Origin: Phoronis australis
Taxonomy: Eukaryota > Phoronida > Phoronidae
NCBI GenBank assembly: GCA_002633005.1
Contig: NMRA01000066.1
Location: forward strand, 568,940-632,939
Length of the DNA stretch: 64,000 bases
Reading direction: 5' to 3'
The translations under genes were made by a program, and so were the position numbers. Every line of letters starts with the position of its first letter. Position 1 is the stretch's first letter. Below are positions 45,610-57,100 of the stretch, piece by piece. The notes under the pieces are model-generated. The model ran no database searches and had not been told where the DNA came from. It worked only from the letters and a program-made list of their open reading frames with translations.

Positions 45610-45762
45610 ATCCCCCGTTCAGTAACGCTAAGACCTCGCTAAAAAGCAAGACTTCGCGAGATTACGTGGGATATTGCCGTGTATTTTAAATGAGATCACG
45701 TGACTTTGGCTAGATTTTAGGTAGGTTCTAGCGTAGGTCTTAGCGTTTACTGAACTCACGAC
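45610..45762 (+). mobile_element. MITE family 'CGTTCAGTAACGCTAGG', copy 3
   Basis: It starts CCCGTTCAGTAACGCTAAGA and ends GTCTTAGCGTTTACTGAAC, with the shared core AAGACTTCGCGAGATTACGT. Same orientation as copy 1. It lies about 550 bp downstream of gene A. Confidence 0.85.
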
Positions 45763-47083
45763 CGCTTAAGACACCAGTTTGGTTCTCGATGACGACTTCC
45801 GGCTTACAAACCAATGGGATGTCATAACGGATTGACTCAACAGAACCAGTGGAGTCAGTCAAATGCGCACAAAGTGAAGACTGTCCAAAGTCGACGGCAA
45901 AAGTAAAACTGCCGAGAAAGTTTAATGTTGCCGTCATAAGTGTGAACGGGTCTTAAGTTCATTGTTTGTTATTTCTTGATGAAAAAAAGCACCGATTATA
46001 ACATGTAAACAGTTAATTCATCATATATATTTTATGAAAATTTTAGAGTTACTCCTTTAAGTGTCTTTTTAGTGAATTTTGCTTGCTGTTGGTTTATGAA
46101 GGTACAACGATTTCGGTACTGCGCAACAAGTGGTTGGTTTGCATTGAATGTCACTAGCCCTGGAGGTTATACTCGTCAGAAATATTTCAGAAAATTCTAT
46201 TGAACAGCAGGTGAAGTGGAGATATAGTGATGTAATCTAAAGTGTTGGTCACATATGTTATCTCACAACCGTTTTGTGCTCAATCATATATTTATGTCAT
46301 TTTAAACAATAAAATGCCTTATTCTTTCACTAAGATGTTACGTTTCATAGACAACGACTGAGTTTGACTGACTTCGCCGGGTCTGATTGATTCTGGATTA
46401 CAACTTCCGGTATGTAGACCAATCAGATGTCTTTGCCGGTTGACCCGGCGGAAACAGCGAAGACAAGCAAATGCAGTCTACGATTAAAACTTACACACGC
46501 ACGCACATTCATACTGTGTGAAAAGTTACAAATTTACTTAACTACAAAGTTTTATGCCTCACAACATTTTTTGTATGAATTTAAATTTTGACTTTTTCAA
46601 AAGTAGCACGTTTTTAACTGAATGTAAATTTTTATTTCCAATATACATGCAAATCGTTAAAACCACGGATCCCTTGATGTATGTAACTTCTTTTTCTTTG
46701 CTCATGCTCCCTTTGTAATTTGCAAAGAACAATGTTAACGTGAAAAAATAACGTCGTATAAAAATTGTCGTATTGGTTGTTTCAATACATTTAGACACTT
46801 CTAACCTGTGGATTTTGACCCTGTTTTGCGAAGCACCTCTACTTCTAAGGCATTCACTACCCTTTGCAAATGCCCTTCATTGACACACAGTTGCTTGAAG
46901 ACACGACTGTACTTTGTGTTAAGACAGATTAATATATACTCGCTCGTAGCCTTTAAACAATCTCCTATCTTCAGGCGTGCAGTTATGAAGAAAAAGACCA
47001 AGAGACAAACGCACTAATGAGTTAAAAAGTAGCTAGATTTCGAAACGACATGTCTCATCATCAAAAATAGTTTGTTATTTATT
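45763..47083. other. Intergenic stretch, no gene seen
   Basis: No supported gene. A CCGGTTGACCCGGC word at about 46437-46450 also occurs at about 43260-43274 (intron 27 of gene A), so a small dispersed repeat may be present. Open frames of 60-80 codons occur on both strands without domain or splice support. Confidence 0.45.
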
Positions 47084-47930
47084 TATTATAGTGACAAGTA
47101 CAATATTAATTTACAACAATACAATCCAGTTGATTTGTATATACCCGGCCCTTTGGGTTTAACTGTCACCTTCAATACCACGTGTATTTAAGTAGTAGGG
47201 TATAACGTCTCATTTCTTCTGAAGAAGGCTTCTTTTACAAATTTTACCAATTGGCGAGGAAACCTATGACACATAACCTGGAGTATTTCAATGTCACTCA
47301 AATAATCAAAATTTAAATTGTGAGAAGAGATTTTGGAGAAAAAATTATATCTCAGGTGCAGACAAAATGAAATGTATTTCATCTTTGATTAAATTTAGGC
47401 TACAACAAGTACAAATTCTTTCATCAGCAGCAATATTTGTAAACTGTCCTGTTTCGACTATTTGCTAAAGGCAAAGTTTCCGAACATAACTGCGCTAACA
47501 GAGATGTTTCTGATCGTGACAGATTTAAGGTAAAATATATTTTTTGTAAAAAACAAAGACTATTTGAACAAGATTTATATTCTGAGATTAGGTTTATCAA
47601 CAATTATTTCACACCAAATATTTTTGGAATATTCATAAACATTTCCTTTACAGTGATTAAATATCAAGTAGACATATCATTAAAACAACCAATTTGTTTC
47701 AAGTAAAACGTTTTGGCGTCAACAGCCCAATTATTTATGCAAATCGAGTTGTCCCATAAGAACATCTTTTTGATAAATCTGTTATCTGGCAGTCACTAAT
47801 CTATTCCACAAAGTTTTGTTTAATTCTCTGCGATTTATTGAAGGTTCCCAACCCTTATCTCCGGTATCAGCGTGATTCGGACAAAATCTATTAACAAAAT
47901 AAATGCCTAAAATGGTCCTGACCCTCACAA
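47084..47930 (-). mobile_element. 3' end of a decayed LINE, second copy
   Basis: On the minus strand this matches the 3' part of the LINE at about 14820-15600. Shared words include AATCGCAGAGAATTAAACA, the TTTGTCCGAATCACG type and ACCAAATATTTTTGGAAT (diverged). The coding text SSHNLNFDYLSDIEIL is the counterpart of AAHNFDYLSDNEKF in the other copy. The shared end near 47084-47135 is the TGTATTGTTG-type tail. It is 5'-truncated, as expected of target-primed insertion, and broken by stops. Confidence 0.8.
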
Positions 47931-48103
47931 ACTACGTGAACATTATTTCGAACATTGAACACTTATAAATTATGCAAAGGTTAAATTGGATAATCGATTT
48001 TCGACTGTGTCGCAACTGATATTTAGCTAATCGTTTTAAATATATACACGCAGAATTACTATACATTTTCGAATTTCTATCATGGATTAGCAACCCCCAA
48101 CCT

Positions 48104-48216
48104 GGCGTGCGTTCCGCAGACGCGAGAACGACGTGAAAACGCAAGATCACGCAAGACTTCACGAGACATGCATTACAAGAGAAGCACGTGATCGCACTAA
48201 CTCTCTTCGCGACGCA
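48104..48216 (+). mobile_element. MITE family 'CTGCGTTCC', copy 2
   Basis: It starts GTGCGTTCCGCAGACGCGAG and continues through GATCACGCAAGACTTCACG and AGCACGTGATCGCAC, matching the reverse complement of 38314-38450. The right terminus (CGACGCAGAATGG) is weaker. It lies between genes A and B. Confidence 0.5.
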
Positions 48217-48328
48217 GAATGGTGAATGTTGGCCAAAACCCTTTTGTCTACCGACGTCACACGCATGCTGGCGCCCCCAGTGGAGGCCATGAGAACTCGT
48301 AAACCAGATTTAGCCTGACAGTATCAGT

Positions 48329-49447
48329 CATAGGCGCTTGGGTTTATCGCAAATGACGTCACTCAATAAAATATATAAGAAAACATAAAGGTTGGACACT
48401 TAAACTTTGCCAAGCCGAGGCTCCCAACTTCAACCGTCCAAAATACAAATAAAATCTGCGTGCACCTCCCTCAGTCTGGTGTTGCATAAACCTTCGAAGC
48501 CTTATCTTTCCTAGATCCCATTAACTGTCTTCGTGAGTGGTGAATTGGCGATGGAATTTACAAAACAATCTCAAAACTCTGAATTCAAGGACCTGAAATA
48601 GTAAACATGGCGGATTTCAGTTGTGCTTCAACTTGTACGCCTGACGTAGGTGAAACTTCGAGTTTGAGCAAGCAACCTATATTTCAAATTCAATAACTCT
48701 AATCCAAAACTCAACTAATTGAGCATGTTAAAGTTAGTATTTTAATGATTATTTGTAAGTTTATTCCACTGACGGCTCATTTTAGCCCTTAACTTAGAAT
48801 TTTATTGCATAAACTGGCGTATCTTGTTTCTCATCTTGACATCACGCACTTTTTTGATTGAAGCACAACACACACTCGGCCAGGAAACGCAGTCCGTACA
48901 AGTATTACAATGCGCGTGGCCGACGAGTTAACTCAATGCTTTTGGCCAAAAGTAAAACCTTCATAAGAAATCACAGTACACAAAAAACTTCGCATATCAA
49001 TACAGTATCAGGATAATTTATATTTGACACAAATATGTGAGTAATTACATTTATTTGGCAATAAAGTGCTCTCTGCTTCTCATGATCAAGTAGTCGATGG
49101 ATTGACGGCGAAAGCCGCGCGAAATTAGACTTTCGGATTTAGCTCGGGAGCGTCCGTCAAAACCCGGATGTGCGAAGGCAGTCTGCCATGACATCACGGA
49201 ATTAGGTCCTTGAATTTGTGATTTTGGCATTCTTTTGGCATTTTTGTCGCCAAATCACCACTCGAAGGCGATTTGAAGAGATCAAATGAAAGAAGGTATT
49301 CTAAGAGTTGTTCGATGCTAGTTTCGTGGAGTTCCATGCACATTTGAGTAGAAAATTTTTAGGAAACAGATGTCGAGTGTCCAACCTTTATGTTTTCTTA
49401 TATATATTATTGAGTGACGTCATTTGCGATAAACCCAAGCGCCTGTG
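48329..49447. mobile_element. Non-autonomous hAT-type transposon, 1119 bp, 8-bp target duplication
   Basis: Nearly perfect terminal inverted repeats of about 70 bp begin CATAGGCGCTTGGG and end CCCAAGCGCCTGTG. They continue inward through TTTATCGCAAATGACGTCACT and AAAACATAAAGGTTGGACAC. Flanks are GTATCAGT (48321-48328) and GTATTAGT (49448-49455), an 8-bp target duplication with one change. The 8-bp duplication and CA--G terminus are diagnostic of the hAT superfamily. The interior has no transposase frame. It lies between genes A and B. Confidence 0.88.
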
Positions 49448-49455
49448 GTATTAGT

Positions 49456-51053
49456 ACGGACCAAGTCAGTCACAGATAGATATGGATAATTCTATGTACC
49501 GTGACTTTCGTCAATCCTCAAAATCTAAGAATTAAGAATGTATAAGTGATATGATACATAGTGAATTCTGTGATTGAGGCATGATAAATAATTTTGTTCA
49601 GTTGAGTGTCTGAACTGAGTCCTGCGTCCGCGGGTATGGTCAGGTTACTTAAGTATGCAGAGGTTGTGGTTACGTTTCAGCTTCTCATGATTTACGACAG
49701 TGATAAGACGTCTGCTGTCTGTACTTGAGTGGAATGTGGCCGAGCATTCGGTTATTTTGTTTTTCATTAAAATTTTGAAAGTTATGTCGAACAAAATGGT
49801 ATGTTCAAAGTAGACTCACATTTACCAACTTGAAGGTTTGCCTAAATATCCGTAAACAGTTCCATTCAAGAACAGCACTCTCCGTGGCCTGGCATAACAA
49901 TAAATATATCGGTATAGAGTATCTTTTTTATACAAACGATGTTACCACCAGTGAAAAGTCTTCTAACCTCCACTGGGGGTGCCATCATGCGTGTGACGTC
50001 AGTGAACAAAAGGCTTTTGGCCATTCACCATTTTGCACATTTACCTGTCTACGGAACTCAATCGCCTAGTAAACGCTAGGCAGTGTGGCAGGTACCTGAT
50101 TGCCTGGAGATTGAGGAAGAGTCTGCGCTCAATAGTACAATCAACTGAATATCGTAAAATAAATTTTAAACACAACGAACACGTCAAAATTTTGCAGCGT
50201 TTTTGTAATGGTGCAACTTCATTTGTGGACCGAAAGACGTGTGTCCCTAATTGTGTACCAAGCTTATGTCAACACTTGATCCTCATGGCCGCCATCACGC
50301 GTTGTTAACGAGACTACGCATAATTTATGAAACTATTGTTGTTTGAAGAAATCGATCGTCTAATTAGAGAGAGCATAATCATAACAGCATGGTGTTCATC
50401 GGTCAATGTGAAGACAATGAGTAACAAATGAAAAACCCGTAAAGAAAACTTTTGATTGGTGCCACTTCTCGTTGCAAAATTGGTCGCATCTTGTAACTTC
50501 TTTTTCAGTTTAGAAATGATTACAACCCTGAGATCTGTTATTGCTACAGAAACTCATAGACTTTGCTTTTTGCATGAGGTTAGTTTCAGCCAACGAAACA
50601 GAATGTCTGTCAGGTGAATTCTTGGTTTTATTTCAACCGCTTTCAGTTCAAGCGCATAATAAAAACGCAACGTCTTTTTTGACACTATAACAGTGGCTAA
50701 ATTAAATTCTTAACCCGCCTTATCGCGACTTTGATGCATTACTGATCCCATGGTAGACAAAGATACGTCACTATTTGTAGACTAGTCAGTTACTAAAGTT
50801 TTGATCGTAATACTATTCAAGAAACATGGAAGCACCCTACGCCATGAAATCAACGGAAATTCTTTCAAAATAATAGACGTTCCGCAGAATGACCTATTTC
50901 TATAACTTTTTTAATCTTTTGGAAAATGTCAAGGGAACAAACGTCCTCAAGTGCACGAACAAAAGTTCGATCTTACGATTGAATATCGTTAAATCAATAG
51001 ATAACTACTTTAGCCTACGGTAGAAAATCAATATTTTCGAACGTTAGTGAATA
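49456..51053. other. Upstream region of gene B, no gene seen
   Basis: No coding exon is supported here. The 60-90 codon frames lack domain features. Any promoter or 5' leader of gene B should lie near the right end of this stretch. Confidence 0.45.
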
Positions 51054-51060
51054 TTTATAT
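51054..51060 (+). promoter_or_regulatory. Candidate TATA element of gene B
   Basis: TTTATAT (in AATATTTATATACAGG) lies 78 bp upstream of the gene B start codon, a plausible distance for a TATA box with a short leader. The same word lies 34 bp before the gene A start. Confidence 0.3.
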
Positions 51061-51137
51061 ACAGGTATACCTAATAAAGAACAACTACAGAAAACGTTTG
51101 GATTGTTACTTTTTGTACTGTATGTTGAAACCCAGGA

Positions 51138-51195
51138 ATGCTTGGCGTAAGGAATTTCGTCATCACTCTATTTGTGACAGCAACTTTGGCAACAG
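51138..51195 (+). CDS. Gene B exon 1: signal peptide
   Basis: 58 nt, phase 1 donor GTGAGT, encoding MLGVRNFVITLFVTA and a small-residue end. It has the same length and phase as gene A exon 1, although the hydrophobic sequence differs, as is usual for signal peptides. Intron 1 is only 1.4 kb here against 9.7 kb in gene A. Confidence 0.85.
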
Positions 51196-54100
51196 GTGAG
51201 TGTTACAGGCAGTACCACAGAAAGCTAACGCTGACTAAATCATTAGAAAGAATTCATCGATCACCTTCTATAATCATTGTAGAGCTGCGATTATGTGTTC
51301 TAGATGAACTCAAAACGTGCATATACATTCAACAGAAATTTTAATACTTTGATTTCGGTCGAAAGACAGTTATAGAGGTTGATATTTGGGTTACGTTCAA
51401 CTTCCCATGGATTGTTTACCCATCAGTGGGTACAGTTCGTACGGAATCTTGCTTCTCTTCTGTGAGGTTTAGTTTTCAACGTCTGCCATTGTGATACGAT
51501 TTCAAAAAGGAATTCTTTGAACACCCTTTCACACAAATTTGATAGTAGGACGACGTACCCATATAACAGGGCTGGAACAATTCCATAATGGCGCCTTTAA
51601 ATTTCTGCTAGTGTCTGCTGCACTCCTGTTCGCAAACCGGTAGACAACAAACCCGCTGCACGTGCATGCCTAAAGTCAATTCACGCAACAAAAATGCTTC
51701 ACATACGTTAAGGATGACCAAGCTATAGTTCAGGGCCGTGCCTTTATATTCTTGCTACGTATTGGAGGCTGGGTGCGTCAATGAAATCTGGTCCTCGGAA
51801 CTAGAGCTTAAGGTATAGAGCATTTACAGTGCGGAGTTTAGTGGTGGGTCTGGAAATTTGCAGACAGGAAATCGTAATTATTAATAATTCATACGCGCAC
51901 CCAGCCTTTATTATGGGGGGAGCTCGAATTTCCGACGATGTGGACGTTTTACCGACAAAAAAGCCGAAGGACTAAAAAAACGAGGTACCACGTCCAGGGC
52001 TGTGAATCGTGTGTTTGCGCCTTTTTAGTGGACATCTTGTTTCGTTTTCTCTTACTTTTTGTTCACTTCGCCAAATGGGGGGCTCTTTCGAGCCCTCCGA
52101 GCCCCCCCCTCCTAGGTGCGCGCATGATTTTTATACGAATTCTTACCAACCGTACTATGGATTCATATGAATAGCATGGAATGGTGCAAATGTTTGATAA
52201 AATTCGTATTAAAAGTGTTGGTGTAGATTTCATAGAAGATTGATTACTACCCGTGAAAATTAGTGATTTATTATCACTGAGCAATTAGTACAGCCAAAGC
52301 AAAGCAGAAACAGGGTATGGCGAGAGTAGATGACTTTTTACCTTTCGTTGCAGCTTCATTTGATATCACGTTAAGAATAATGTTATGACATTCGCGTAAT
52401 GCGGATGACACTTCATGCCGAGGAGGAACTGGTTACTTTACAGCGACCGAAAATGGATAATCACCAAATGTTTATTGGGCTATAAGCCAGTTTTCAAAGT
52501 GCTGACCGAGGAGTCAGTTTGTCTCAGTGGTTGATTTTGACTAGTATTAGAGATCGTATTAATCTGACGATTCCCTGAACCGTTCCAGATATTTTTGACT
52601 CTCCAAATTGTCAAGAATGCGTCAATGGAAAATGTGATAGCCAAGGAAATTGTTTATGTCATGACTGCTGGAGTGGAATCGATTGCACACTTCGAGGTAA
52701 GAAATTGTGAGGCACGTTACTTGTAAAGTTATTGCAACGTTAGGATAGATGAAACTAGGGTAAACACGCAACAAAAATGTTGTAAAGGAGGTCTACCGTG
52801 TACCAAAATGTACGTGGTCTTGTCGTAATTAATATCAGTTGATAGGTTGAGGGAGTGATTAATACCTCTTTCTAATGACGATGATCAGCAGGAAGGAGAA
52901 AATCACCCATACCGCTGCTTGTAAATTTTGCAGAAGCTCCAGAATTCACCAGAAGTGAATACGACGTAGAGTTTGACCCCAATACTGACAGATTACTCAC
53001 AGTGGCTAAAGTAAAGCCAAAGCCATCTTGCGGCAATGTCTCGTATTTCCTCTCCGAAGAGAACGATCACCAGCTCTTCAGGATTGACGAACATTCGGGC
53101 GACGTAACGTACATTTATTCGCAAACCTACAGCGTGCCGAGATTTCTCGTAGTCAGTGCTAGATATCGTCACAGTGCAGTGACCTCCGTGAAAATTCATC
53201 TGCATTTAAAAGATGTTGTTGATGACGACTTCATCGAGGAGATATTAGATGGAAGAATTCCATTCGAGCAAGAAAACGATGATGCATCCTATGAACCCAA
53301 CTCTAAGCATGGCATCAAGAAAAGAAGTACCCACAGTGTATCTCGGCGTGCAATTGTATGTAAATGAATGCTGCGTAACTTGTAACCTTTCCATGAATTT
53401 GACAATCTATTGCTTCAGTGTAGCCAGAGATATTTCTGTTAACATATTCCAAGAACTAAATTCACGTGTGTTACCGCCGTCCGATGTAGGCTTGAAAAGA
53501 AGAGTTGACATACAATGACATAAAATGACACATGCTCTGCAACACATGGAAATAACGTACGATTCAAAATTTACGACAATTATCATTATGGTGTATCGTC
53601 CTTGGCATTTAATCACTAGAAATAAATTCTCATTCATGGTGATGATGGACCATTGAAAAATGAGCATTTCTTGCAAATTTGACAAACTTTGGAACGTCAT
53701 ATCTCAGAAAATACTTAGCGTCAGTGCAGAGGGGTATCTGTAAGTTGCCCTATATAAAGTGAACCACAGCTAAACTGGCAGCTTACCACAATGTGTAAAA
53801 ATGAGTCAATACTTGAATGAACGAGCCGCTAGGTCATTCAGTTGTTCTAACCTCAGCTTGGGCTATCAGCTCAGCTACGTGTAAGGTAATCAATTGTGAC
53901 AGACAGCTCAGCTCGTAGCTATTGTCGATCTGCTCGAGCTAACCCTTACCAGAAGTTTGTGCAAGTTTGTAGTTCAAGGTCATACTAAATAATGGATGTC
54001 ATGGTTCTTATAGCACATTCAATACATAATGGTGGTAGGTCTACCAAGCACTCGGCACACAAAGCAAATGAATGTACTTTATGTTCTTTCGCCAGACCGG

Positions 54101-57100
54101 AAATGGTCTTCCAACTGAAATATCAAGTTCTCTGGAGAGAACCGGAAGCTTCTCGACCACAACCAATGTCAAGGTCGCTGACATTGTTCCTATGAAATTA
54201 GTAATTTGGATGCCGAACTTGGAAACTAAGCTCAAGGTAAGTGATGGCCAACAGTCAACAGAATGAATTTTCTATTACGAAATTGTAATTCACGAGATTA
54301 ATTAGGACAACACCGCCGTTATAAGGCTGACCCTGATATGTCAGGCATTTGCTGAAACGACAATTCGCTCCAAGATGGTCATTCCTGTTAAAAACGTTCA
54401 ATTTCATGGACTGGCTAACGGAAAAAGGCAAACCTCTAGAAAAATCTGTGGATGAAGGATGTCATATCCCATACATTTCCCACTGTGACTATGAATCCGT
54501 GGCTGCATAGTCGGTGGCTGTGAGTGATAAAGCGGAAGAATTCCAATCCCAACAAATGTCAAAAAACTAAAATTAATTAGCAAACTTAACCCAATTAAAC
54601 AATAGGAGGGGTCGACAATGAAATTTATTTCTCTGTTTTTAAATGAACGAACCACTATGTGTAGCACTGAATTTCTGTCCACCGAATCTGAGTCGTGATC
54701 AAGCGGAAGTCGTTTTCTCTTTCTCAATACTCAATACTGCCAATATGAAAAGTCCCAATTTTTCATTGCATTCAGTGAGATAATCCAGAAGTAGCATATT
54801 ACTGCTCTACAACCGGAGTCGAGTACAGCACAGCTACAGTCACTGGTACATTTCCTCTTGGATATCCCTGTTATTTCGAGCTAGCAAAAACATGCGCCCT
54901 TAGACATCGTATTTAACTACACGTATTTTATTTTACACGTATTTTATTTTAATGACAGTTATCTGTGTTTTGCTAGGTGGAACTATTTGGCGCTGTATCT
55001 AACGACACGTCTCGGACAATAATGGCAATCGTGGACGATGTAACAGTTAGCATACCTAACACCAACTTTGCAACATATAAGACTTCTCAAATACCTCACG
55101 TTGAGTACTCGTCCTATCACAAAGATGGTCAGGTATGTATTTAATAGAGATTGTTAAAGATGGCATTGTACGTAAGGTACCGTCGAGTTTTCAAAAAGTT
55201 CAATGTGTTCAGTGTTACTATGATCCAATTCAGTTTTTGTATAGGTGAATTGTAATTCGAGGAGCCACGGATATATTGGTGAATGTTGGACTCCATTTTG
55301 TGTCGTCGCAAACAGTGCAATATGCCCTGAAGTACGACCTGTGTATAAAAACGGAGGAAAGTGGAAACAAAATGTGTATGTTGAAATCATACGGACTTCA
55401 GCGGACTTTTAAACCAGTGACTGCATTAAAACTGGTCTCAGCAGGTTCCTTCTTCATATGAGAAGGAACTGACACTTCACTGATCCTTGAGATTATACTC
55501 GGGGCATCAAATGACAAACTGACAATTCAACATGGAGAACCTGATCTCAGCTAAAATGAGCTTTCAGTTCTTCCAAAGCTCTAGAATCACCTGCAATTTG
55601 AAGAATTTGACACCAATTTCGTATCGGAAAGTAGTCTAAATCAAAAGTTGTTTTAAACAACATGCTCGACACAGGAATTACGTTGAAAGTCAGTACGTTT
55701 TGGTCTCTGGGGTAAAATGTGCCTTTCATTTAGCTCTACTTGATTATGGTTCTAGACTACCGAACTTTGTCAATGATTACTCTCAATACTAATGCAAACG
55801 TGGTGCTGTCTTCCGGACAAGACAAGCTTGTGCCAAGAATGTGATCAAATTATAATGCTCTTTTATAGTATGACATGGCTGTCGTAGATTTCGGAACCAT
55901 CGAAAACGAGGCCAACAACGCCGCCGACAAGACCGAGAGTGAGATTGTCATCACCTTCAACATAATCATCTTGTACAGTAAGAACTTCATCAACGGAGAC
56001 CCCCTTTACATCACAGCCACGGCTGGCTATGGATCTACTTCCATCACTGTTTGGATAGCTGATGAGGTTTTAGTGCCCGTAGTGGACTCTTTGGTACGAT
56101 CAATTTATTTTACATTTCGTGCACAAACCTGAACCTTTCAAAAATACGTATGAGCCACTTGATCACGTGACAGTAGAAAATATCTGCAGCTTGCTTTTAA
56201 AAACCACGATGCCAAAATTTGTCATTATTAACAGGCCTTCTTTCATATATTTTGTATGGTATTTTTTCTGTCCAGCAACATTTAACACATTCAAAAGCAC
56301 GTCATGTTTTTGGTATTGGCGCCGCTCTGTGTTTAAAGCGCTCTCCGGCTTATCAGGTAAGCATCTGTGTATGTTGTGAATACGTTCTGCAACTTGCATA
56401 CATTCCACGACGGGAAAATATATTTCATTTAATTCGTTGAGAATCTTGGACATGAAAAGGAAAATTACTTAGTGTTCCGTCGGAGTGAATGAAAATATGA
56501 TCGTGGCGAGGAAGACCACGTTTAATTACAAAATGAAAATATGACAGACGCGTTAGTTGTCTACTGACATTCCAGGAATCCGGCAAAGAGCCCGTGTTAT
56601 CTCTTACTGGTGCCAATACCGCCATGGTGGGTACTCCAGCAATGTGGACCTTGAACATGACGCTAGAGGACGCTGCCAACAACATCACCGTGGACGTGTT
56701 TGCACCAGTGAACGCAACTGGCGTGATGTCCGTGTGCAGTATTAGCATCAAAAGTCTTGGTAAGTTCGCAAACACCACACCGTGCAGCTTGGTTATCAAT
56801 AAATGAACAAATAAATAAAACGACTTGCACACGATACTACGGTGGAACAAAGCTGACAATGAAAAAATAACATTACGAAAAAAATTACTTGTCTCTGTTG
56901 AGAAAACCTTTCAGCCGCGTAAAAGAAATTCTCCACGGAAAAACCCTTTTCCGAGTCAAGGCCCAGAACATCTTTCCGCAGTTTCTGCCAGCAAACACTA
57001 AAATAGCATGAGCTCACACGGCCTCGGTGTCCCGTCAATTAGTTTTAGTGCACCTAAAACCGGTAACGCAGTGATTTATTCATTGCTGGCTTCTCAAATC

